Shown here piece after piece: positions 48,958 to 55,900 of a DNA stretch of 64,000 bases (position 1 is the first letter of the stretch; the number at the start of each line of letters is the position of its first letter). The stretch covers positions 62,001 to 126,000 of IMG/VR virus record IMGVR_UViG_3300031251_000001. One strand, 5' to 3'. Source of the stretch: a virus. Both the position numbers and the translations under genes were made by a program. The notes under the pieces were generated by a model. It made no database searches. It was given only the letters and a program-made list of their open reading frames with translations, and was not told the origin of the DNA.

Positions 48958-50105
48958 TTGAGGAGCCCCTCGATACGGAGGATGTCGAGGATACGCTGCA
49001 GCTGCTTGGCTACCGGGCCTTCAGCTCGCACGGCCCGATCGTCGAGGTAGACGTCAGCGTAGATCTTGTTGGAGCCGCCTTCGGGCTGGAATGGGCTGTC
49101 ATTGATGTAATCGAACTCGACGCCGGCAGCTTTAAGGTGGCTGGTGAGCAAGAGCCGATCGCTGCGAACGGTCCAGATGCAGATCGTGCAGCCCAGCTTC
49201 TTGAGGGCGTTGACCAGGATCACCATCTGTGGTTTGACGGGGCCGATCTTGGTGTTGTCGAACGGCTCCATTGTCTCGCAGAGGGTGCCGTCGACATCGA
49301 TCGCGACGATAGGTTTACGGTCGCCGGCATACTTCTGCCATCGCCGCAGGAGAGCGGCACTGGCCCGCTTGCGAAAGGCACGATCGACAAAAGGAAAAGG
49401 ATCAACCGCCAGCTTCACCAGCTCCTCCATATCGGAGAAAGTGGGGGCGACAGCAAGCTGGGAAGCAGCCTTGCGAACAAGTTTCTTCCAGCTCGCTACA
49501 AACACCGAGTCACGGTCAGTACGAACACCCCGAGCGTAGTCTTCGTACCAATTAAGCCAGGCGGTCTTGCGGCGTGTATCCAGAAGCCCGAAGCGGGCCA
49601 GATCAGAGACAGTATAGTCGGGAGTGAAGTCAAAGGCACGCTTGGCTGCCTTGCCGCCGGGGAGGAAGTCTTCTTCGCTCACCTCGGACTGGGTGTCTCC
49701 TCTTTCCAGCCACCATTCCAACTGATAGGGAGTGACGGCTACGATGCTGCCAAAGCCGGTCCAGCCTTCTTTGTAGCAGCTGAGATATGCTTCCTTGGCC
49801 TCTTGGGCGGAACCTGGTCCCAGGATGACTTTGTGCTCGTCGAATGCACCAGACTGCTTAACCTGGTTAATGATAAAGGCAACGTCGTTTTGGTATGGAT
49901 CAGAATCGATAAACACATCGACATGATCGCCATCATCGTCCGTTGATGAATCGGGAAAGTAACCGTAGTGAAGTGGGAGATCAACTCCATGACGCACCTG
50001 GCCTTTAGCATACTCCAGGGCAATAGGGATGCCCTTCCACTTGAGCTCCCTGATCGTCGGCCTGTCCTTGGCGATCTTATCCGGCATCGTTAGTTCCAGA
50101 TTCAT
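48954..50105 (-). CDS. inorganic-pyrophosphatase-like domain fused to a HAD phosphatase
   Basis: This is a 383-residue two-domain protein. Residues 15-115 (WKGIPIALEYAKGQVRHGVD, HYGYFPDSSTDDDGDHVDVF) match the pyrophosphatase-like domain found in phage polyproteins, including the D-x-D-x-D-type metal site. Residues 264-380 are a HAD-superfamily phosphatase: IVAIDVDGTLCE carries the DxDGT nucleophile motif, followed by IWTVRSDR and YADVYLDDRA (late acidic motif). A helical linker carries FRKRASAAL and KLAVDPF. It may hydrolyse pyrophosphate or nucleotides during polymerisation. Starts at 50105 or at the internal ATG 50087 are both possible. It is co-translated with the membrane protein gene. 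Confidence 0.7.
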   Translation of the reverse strand: MNLELTMPDKIAKDRPTIRELKWKGIPIALEYAKGQVRHGVDLPLHYGYFPDSSTDDDGDHVDVFIDSDPYQNDVAFIINQVKQSGAFDEHKVILGPGSAQEAKEAYLSCYKEGWTGFGSIVAVTPYQLEWWLERGDTQSEVSEEDFLPGGKAAKRAFDFTPDYTVSDLARFGLLDTRRKTAWLNWYEDYARGVRTDRDSVFVASWKKLVRKAASQLAVAPTFSDMEELVKLAVDPFPFVDRAFRKRASAALLRRWQKYAGDRKPIVAIDVDGTLCETMEPFDNTKIGPVKPQMVILVNALKKLGCTICIWTVRSDRLLLTSHLKAAGVEFDYINDSPFQPEGGSNKIYADVYLDDRAVRAEGPVAKQLQRILDILRIEGLLK

Positions 50106-50343
50106 AAGGGTGGTTGCTGAGCCCCTCGGAAACCCCTAGTACCGAGGACCTTTGCTCCGAAAAGCATTGACAGCGCACATGAGGCGTCGCGCTGTCTCCT
50201 CCGCGGGTTAAACCTAGCGTCAATCCCCGCTGTCAGCGATCAAGCCGACATCCGTGCCCGTCCGCATCCTTGCGGTCGAGCGCCTACCAATCGCGCCTGC
50301 GATTAACCCAGCAACCGACCCTCACGAGTCCCATTGTAACTCG
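50106..50343 (-). ncRNA. structured non-coding region, multi-hairpin
   Basis: This 238-bp gap has no credible ORF. Perfect stems are CCTCGG/CCGAGG (50124-50129 with 50142-50147), GACAGCGC/GCGCTGTC (50169-50176 with 50189-50196), GCGGG/CCCGC (50203-50207 with 50226-50230), CCGCA/TGCGG (50262-50266 with 50271-50275) and AATCGC/GCGATT (50289-50294 with 50299-50304). A long-range pair GGTTGCTG/CAGCAACC (50112-50119 with 50309-50316) would close the whole. GGGTTAA (50205-50211) can alternatively pair with TTAACCC (50303-50309), a possible pseudoknot or switch. Strand and family are unknown. It could be an RNA gene or the leader of the pyrophosphatase/HAD gene. It is not a recognised tRNA. Confidence 0.45.
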
Positions 50344-51210
50344 TTAGCTAAAGAAAAGATTGTCTTCGTGCTCGGAGATGTCCATCATCTCCCTCACGGT
50401 GGAACTTGCCTTCTTCCGCACTTCCGTGTAATTCGCCACTCGACTTTTGATCGGGTAGGGATGGAGTGAGGCCATGGGAATGGCACCGAAACCATCAACG
50501 GGGAGCCGGAGGTAGTTGGCTAGGATAGCTTGAAGCTCGTTCAGGTTCAACAGCCATCGATACTGAATTAGGCAATAATCCTCGGTAGCCTGCTGGATCG
50601 TCCGTAATGTGTGATCACGTGTTGCCAGGCTGGCGTGGACGAACTCCGAACAGAGAGCGGGGTCGATTGAGACCGGCAGCAGTGGCCGCTTGGTATGACC
50701 AATCCACTTACCATAGCGTTCCCCGGTGTAGTAGCTGACGTAGCAGTCGAAGGGGTTGCGATCCACGAAGATGATGGCCACGTCTTTGGTGCGGCACCAG
50801 CGGTGGATCGAATCGGCGAGCTGCGTGTTGCGTAGCGTCTCGAACGTCAGGCGGACGCCGATGTGCGTTTCCCCGCTGATTGGGTTGGGGAAGAGTGTTT
50901 TCTCGATGTAGTTATGCAAGACCGGATTGAGTTCGATCCAGTGGTCATCATCATCAGGGTTGGCATGAGGATGGAGGGCCATTGGCGACATGCCGCACAT
51001 GCCGTACGGACGCCTGACATCCTCGGCACCGAAGTAACCATAGTGAGCCAGCATCCTGTCTCTGGCTTCTCTGTGATTGACCGCCTGGCTGTGGCATGTG
51101 AGTCCATTCTGGGTATTGAGCAGCGACGTAATCGGCCACGAGCCGCTGCGGTGCTCGCCTAACACAACGAAGTTGACCAACACCAAACTCCATTTCGGTG
51201 CGATACCCAC
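50344..51210 (-). CDS. sulfotransferase family protein
   Basis: This 288-residue protein is likely a PAPS-dependent sulfotransferase. The N-terminal VVLGEHRSGSWPITSLLN (about 15-32) matches the 5'-phosphosulfate-binding P-loop of sulfotransferases. VDRNPFDCYVSYYTGERYG (about 149-167) matches the 3'-phosphate-binding motif R-N-P-x-D-x-x-x-S. It would transfer sulfate to a glycan or other acceptor. It follows a terminator and a candidate sigma-70 promoter, and ends just before the structured region, so it is an independent cassette. The start codon is uncertain: GTG 51210 lies only a few bases after the promoter's -10, and TTG 51183 is another option. Sulfating the host surface to exclude other phages is speculation. 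Confidence 0.7.
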   Translation of the reverse strand: MGIAPKWSLVLVNFVVLGEHRSGSWPITSLLNTQNGLTCHSQAVNHREARDRMLAHYGYFGAEDVRRPYGMCGMSPMALHPHANPDDDDHWIELNPVLHNYIEKTLFPNPISGETHIGVRLTFETLRNTQLADSIHRWCRTKDVAIIFVDRNPFDCYVSYYTGERYGKWIGHTKRPLLPVSIDPALCSEFVHASLATRDHTLRTIQQATEDYCLIQYRWLLNLNELQAILANYLRLPVDGFGAIPMASLHPYPIKSRVANYTEVRKKASSTVREMMDISEHEDNLFFS

Positions 51211-51212
51211 AG

Positions 51213-51241
51213 ACTATACGGGGCCTTCCCAGAGGCTGCAA
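51213..51241 (-). promoter_or_regulatory. candidate sigma-70 promoter for the sulfotransferase gene
   Basis: On the minus strand TTGCAG (51241..51236), a 17-bp spacer and TATAGT (51218..51213) match the -35 and -10 consensus in four of six and five of six bases. It lies just after a strong terminator, where a new promoter is needed. Its closeness to the GTG start suggests a very short or absent leader. Confidence 0.45.
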
Positions 51242-51253
51242 TACCGGATAGCT

Positions 51254-51291
51254 AAAGAAAAACACGCCGGCCCGTACGAGGGGCCGGCGTG
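51254..51291 (-). terminator. rho-independent terminator after the Cys-rich gene
   Basis: CACGCCGGCCC and GGGCCGGCGTG form an 11-bp stem with a 7-base loop, followed on the minus strand by TTTTTCTTTAGC. The T-tract sequence is the same as at 20.98 kb and 59.5 kb. Confidence 0.9.
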
Positions 51292-51295
51292 AGAA

Positions 51296-51598
51296 TCAGG
51301 CAGGAACGAGGAGTTCATGCTCTTCCGTGATACGTTCTCTCACGCTGTGCACCAGAGCCATGTGCTCCATGTGTTCTTCGTAGAGATCGGCCAGGTCAAG
51401 CCAGTTGGGTTCATCGTGGTTACGACGAATGTCCTTGTCGGTGGGTTCCGCCATCGCCACACAGGCGTCAAGGCAGGCGTCACAGAGCTGGTTAGCTTTG
51501 CGACACGCCTTGCAGAGAGGAGCTCGGCAACTGCCGCACTTGGCGGTAGTACGCTTGGACTCGCAACAAGTGCAGCGTTTCTTGAGCGGTTCAGACAT
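51296..51598 (-). CDS. small zinc-finger-like protein
   Basis: This 100-residue protein has eight or more cysteines in residues 9-45 (CTCCESKR, CGSCRAPLCKACRK, CDACLDAC), the spacing expected for a B-box or RING-like double zinc site. The remainder is acidic and helical (WLDLADLYEEHMEHMALVHS). It lies between two strong terminators and is preceded by the leader shared with the exported protein gene, so it is a single-gene unit. A host-interaction or regulatory role is an inference. Confidence 0.7.
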   Translation of the reverse strand: MSEPLKKRCTCCESKRTTAKCGSCRAPLCKACRKANQLCDACLDACVAMAEPTDKDIRRNHDEPNWLDLADLYEEHMEHMALVHSVRERITEEHELLVPA

Positions 51599-51625
51599 GA
51601 CTCGGACTCCTTGAGAGGGGACATG

Positions 51626-51654
51626 AAAAAACCCGCTGAAACCAATCAGCGGGT
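51626..51654 (-). terminator. rho-independent terminator upstream of the Cys-rich gene
   Basis: ACCCGCTGA and TCAGCGGGT pair over a 6-base loop, followed by TTTTTC on the minus strand. It lies 30 bp beyond the stop of the gene at 51684 and directly before the leader of the Cys-rich gene. Confidence 0.9.
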
Positions 51655-51683
51655 AACAATACCGTTCAATAGTTATGACGCAT

Positions 51684-52109
51684 TTACGCCTCTTCTTTAG
51701 CTTCTTCTTCAGGTTTATCCTTCTTGGGTGGATCCGGGGGACGCTCAGCCTTGGCGCTGTGTTTGGCCACTTCGGCTACCAGGAGACGCAGTTGGTTCAG
51801 TAGCTCGATGGGGGCCTTGTTACAGTCGAGACGATCGATGACGACGCGGAGCATCATGACTTCGCTGACCATCGATAGATGGATCTTGGCGATACGGGGC
51901 GTCGGTTGGTTCAGCTCGACGAAGGCATACTGGTCGTAAAGGGGACCGGTGCCGACCGCGACGGAGAGAGGAGGGAGATCGCCTTCAGGCCGTAGGTTGG
52001 CGTCGACGAAGGTCTCCCCCATGAGGCGGTAGTTGTCTTTCTTGAAGTGGCGATCGAGCTTGGGCTTGGCCTCGTATGCCTTCTGAAAGACGCTGCTCGT
52101 GTTATCCAT
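51684..52109 (-). CDS. unknown protein with a charged tail
   Basis: This 141-residue soluble protein has a beta-rich middle (AVGTGPLYDQYAFVELNQPT), a hydrophobic helix (LSMVSEVMMLRVVIDRL) and a lysine/glutamate-rich C-terminus. It is the third gene of the short operon with the two membrane proteins. No family is recognised; a lysis-accessory role would be a guess. Confidence 0.6.
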   Translation of the reverse strand: MDNTSSVFQKAYEAKPKLDRHFKKDNYRLMGETFVDANLRPEGDLPPLSVAVGTGPLYDQYAFVELNQPTPRIAKIHLSMVSEVMMLRVVIDRLDCNKAPIELLNQLRLLVAEVAKHSAKAERPPDPPKKDKPEEEAKEEA

Positions 52110-52110
52110 G

Positions 52111-52458
52111 TCAACCTGCGCGTTGCCGTTGCTGCATATTGTGAATCACCGTGCAACGGGTCTGATGCCCCATGTGGTGGACTGCGGGGTACTCGCATTT
52201 CCCAGGCTCGAACGCCAGCGAATAGAAAACGCCGGCGATCACCCCATGCGTGGCGATGATAGTAACAGATCGCCCCGCGTCAAGCGAGACCGCTGAGTAG
52301 ATGCTATAAAGCATGTCGAGGGCCACCGCTCCCAACATGAGTACCATCGCTGCCCGCAACCGCGACGGGTTGTCGCGGTTTTTCCATAGATAGTAGCCAC
52401 CGATCATGAGGGCAATCAGGCAGACAAAGATGTCGCCGAAGCGAAACGTCATCATCAT
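52111..52458 (-). CDS. small membrane protein, holin-like candidate
   Basis: This 115-residue protein has three hydrophobic segments: FVCLIALMIGGYYLW, AAMVLMLGAVALDMLYSIYS and VTIIATHGVIAGVFYSLAF. The C-terminus is short and histidine-rich. The ATG (52458) overlaps the stop of the preceding gene as ATGA, so both are co-translated. Two adjacent small membrane proteins fit a holin/antiholin pair. No endolysin gene is seen nearby, which weakens the assignment. Confidence 0.55.
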   Translation of the reverse strand: MMMTFRFGDIFVCLIALMIGGYYLWKNRDNPSRLRAAMVLMLGAVALDMLYSIYSAVSLDAGRSVTIIATHGVIAGVFYSLAFEPGKCEYPAVHHMGHQTRCTVIHNMQQRQRAG

Positions 52459-52886
52459 TTCTTGATCTCCGGGGGCTGAGCAGGCACCGAGGGAGTCAGC
52501 GTCGCAGGTGGCGGTGCTGGGACGCCTGCAGCGGGCGGAGCAGGGGTTTGAGCTGTCGGCACCTGCGGGATGAGCACAGAGGAACCAGACCAGGCGTTGG
52601 CCCAGGCCGACATCTTCTTCAATACTACCGTGAGAATCGTCCAACCGCCAAACCCTACCGAGGCGGCGCCGGCGATCCAGACATCCATCTGGGTGGAATC
52701 CATATTGGCGTAACGACAAGCAATGCCTGTGAAAACGCTAGACGCCAAAACGCCGACAAGGAACTTCCGAACCGAGAGTTTTAGAGGGTCCTCGGTGGAG
52801 AGCAGCACGTAAAGCAGCGAACCGATAAGTCCTGCCGCAGTAGCGATGCCCAGACGAAAGATGACATGATTAACATTCGCATCCAT
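52455..52886 (-). CDS. holin-like membrane protein
   Basis: This 143-residue protein starts at ATG 52886 with AGGAGG in front; the in-frame start at 52907 precedes the ribosome site. Three hydrophobic segments are predicted: residues about 9-28 (FRLGIATAAGLIGSLLYVLL), 40-58 (FLVGVLASSVFTGIACRY) and 70-88 (VWIAGAASVGFGGWTILTVV). A proline/alanine-rich cytosolic tail follows. The middle segments resemble the SxRKxLVGxLxS pattern of the three-TM holin family. No signal peptide is present. Confidence 0.6.
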   Translation of the reverse strand: MDANVNHVIFRLGIATAAGLIGSLLYVLLSTEDPLKLSVRKFLVGVLASSVFTGIACRYANMDSTQMDVWIAGAASVGFGGWTILTVVLKKMSAWANAWSGSSVLIPQVPTAQTPAPPAAGVPAPPPATLTPSVPAQPPEIKK

Positions 52887-52973
52887 GCGGTACCTCCTAT
52901 TTGGCATCGTAACAGATCGAGCGTTGTTGCGGTTATGATCAGGTAGAGACGAACAAAATCGAGGAAGGTATCA
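52887..52973. promoter_or_regulatory. divergent promoter region of holin-like and tail fibre genes
   Basis: These 87 bp separate the minus-strand membrane protein genes from the plus-strand tail fibre gene, so promoters for both directions should lie here. On the plus strand TATGAT (52934-52939) resembles a -10 box, but I find no good -35 at the right distance. GAGGAAGG is the fibre ribosome site, five bases before the ATG. Confidence 0.4.
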
Positions 52974-55900
52974 ATGGGCACTTTGACAGGGCACACACCG
53001 GCAACCACGTACCCCAGCCTCATGCACATCGACCCCAACGTCGATGGGACGCTTCGCCGGATGACAGACGGTCTGGGCAACCCGTTGCCTATCCTGGTGT
53101 CGTCGACCGCTGTAGAGATCGACCAGCCATTATCGCTGACTACACTCGACATTACCACTTTAACGTCCGGCGGCGTGAACAGTTCTCTCGTCCCTTCCGT
53201 CGACAATACCTACAGCCTGGGCAGCAGCTCCAAACGCTGGGCCTACCTCTACGTCGATCACCTCGACTTTGCTGATCCTATCCCCATTGATTCGGGTGGT
53301 ACCGGGTCCACCACGGCGTACGATGCTCGTGTAGCACTACTCCCCAGCATGCTCGGGTCGGGGAACCATCTCTTCCAGGTCAACACCGGCGGCACCGACA
53401 TTGCGGTGAGCGTCATCACCGTTGATCAATTAGTCGTGACGTTGAACGATCAGACCATTGCTGGTAACAAGACCTTCACCGGCAAGACCTCTTTCGCTAC
53501 GATTCTCAGCTCCTTCATTCCGGATGCTGACAACACTTACGATCTGGGTAGTACCTCTAAACGCTGGCGTTCTGCTGACGTGGTCGGTATCGATATCTCC
53601 GGTAGTATCACCGGCAATGTGAATCCGGCAACGAGCCTGGCTTTCAACGTCGGCACGCCCACTGCGCGTTGGAACACGCTTTACGCTAATGCCGTCAACA
53701 CCAATTTCCTGGGTGTCGTTGGCTTCGTGCAGACCAACTTGTCACCCTACGTATCAGGACTTAGCCTGGGCGTCACCGCCAATCGTTGGTCCAGTGCCTA
53801 CATCGATACCCTGACTCTCACCAATCCTTTGACTGCCGCCAATGGTGGTACCGGGGCAGCCACCGCAGCCGCTCATGCTGCCTTGATGGGACCAACCAGC
53901 GGATCAGCTGCAGCTCCTTCCTTCCGCGTCCCGGTCGTAGCCGATCTTTCCGACTTCGACACCGCTGTGCGTGCCTACCGCCTGGATCAGTTCGCGGCAC
54001 CCACCGCCGACGTGTCGATGAACTCGCACAAGATCACCAACTTGGCAGTGCCTTCGGCCTCCAATGACGCGGTGAACAAGGCGTACGCTGATGGTCTGGT
54101 GACTGGCCTCATCCAGAAGGCCAGCGCTACCGTGGCTGCCACCTCGGCCCTGCCGGCTTGCACGTACGCCAATGGGACAGCGGGTGTCGGTGCCACGTTG
54201 ACGGGCAACAGCAACGGTGCTCTCACCGTGGACACCTATGCTGTTCAGGCAGGTAATTTCGTCCTGGTAGCAGGTCAGGCATCTCAGCTGCAGAACGGTG
54301 TCTACCTCGTTACCCAGGCTGGCGACGGCTCTCACCCCTTCATCCTCACCCGTCATGCTTCGATGGATGAAACCAATGAGTTCTCGGGCTCCCTGGTGCC
54401 AGTCGAAGATGCCGGCTCCGCTAATGCCAATTCACTTTGGCTCTGCACCAACACCGGCTCCCCGGTCGTGGGCACCGATGCCATCACTTTCGTGCAGCTC
54501 AACAAAGGTACTGATCTTCAGTCCGGCACCGGCATCACTATCAGTGGGAACACGGTCTCGGTCACCGGTATCCTGTCGACGTTCTATGGTTTGTCGTCTA
54601 CCGCCGGCTGGCTGCACAACAACGGGTCAGGAACACTCACCTACTCGACACCGACGCAGTCCGATGTCGGTCTCTCCAACGTCGAAAACACAGCCCTCTC
54701 GACCTGGGCCGGCACCACTAACATCACCACACTGGGGACGATCGCGACCGGCACCTGGGCTGGTACGGCGGTGGGTGTCACGCACGGCGGCACGGGCGGC
54801 ACGTCGGCCAATGCCGGCCTGAATAACCTGTTACCGTCGCAAACCGGCAATAGCGGTAAGACGCTCGTCACAGATGGCACGAATACCTCCTGGGGTGTCG
54901 GCGGCGGTTCAGTAACCAGTGTGGGTTTAGCACTTCCTTCCAGTGAGTTTGTCATCAGCGGTTCACCAGTCACGGGTAGCGGCACCCTGACAGGAGCCTG
55001 GCAGGTCCAGCTGCAGAATTACGTTTTTGCCGGCCCTTCTGCCTCTTCCTTTGCAACGCCTGGATTCCGCCTGCTTGTCAGCGGCGATATTCCGCAGACA
55101 CTGGATCACACCTGGATCACGGACTTCGACACCCAAGTTCACACGTCTCGACTAGATCAACTGGCTGTGCCGACTTCTGACGTATCGATGAACAGCCACA
55201 AGATCACTAACGTGGCGACACCGACTTCATCAGGTGACGCAGTCAACAAAAGCTATGCTGACGCGCTGGCTTTGGGTTCGATTCCCAAAATCACGGCTCA
55301 ATTGGCGACGGCCGGTGCTCTCCCTGCCTGTACCTACGCTAACGGTACGTCAGGCGTGGGTGCCACATTAACCGGTAACAGCAATGGTGCGTTGACAGTC
55401 GACGGTACGGTGGTTCAGTCCGCCTGGCGGGTTCTGGTTACCAGTCAATCGTCCGCCCTGCAAAACGGCCTCTACGACGTGACGACCGTGGGCGATGGCT
55501 CTCACCCCTTCGTGCTCACCCGCAATGCGTCGATGGATCAGAACTCGGAGTTTGCCGGTTCCTTCATTCCAGTCGAGGATGAGGGCACATCGCAAGCTAA
55601 TTCAATCTGGCTCTGTGTGACAACAGCGGCTCCTACCATAGGCACTGATCCGATCGCCTTCACCCGACTCAACAAGGCAACCGATCTGGCTGCCGGCACG
55701 GGTATTGGTATCAGCGGTAACACGGTCTCTGTGGCTGGAATCACGTTGACCTTCGCCAGCCTGGGTAATAGCTCTGGTTGGCTGCATAACGATGGGTCCG
55801 GCACACTTATCTATTCAACTCCCACGCCAACCAACCTGGGTCTGGGGAACGTGGAGAATACCGCCCTGTCGACCTGGGCAGGTACCACGAATATCACCAC

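Noticed and set aside
50106-50343. tRNA or tmRNA in the structured gap
   Set aside because: No acceptor stem with a 3' CCA-like end, T-loop GTTCRA or anticodon-arm spacing could be fitted on either strand.
52111-52719. 202-codon version of the small membrane protein
   Set aside because: Its first 87 codons lie over the preceding holin-like gene in another frame and read as R/C-rich shadow sequence. The ATGA-coupled start at 52458 fits.
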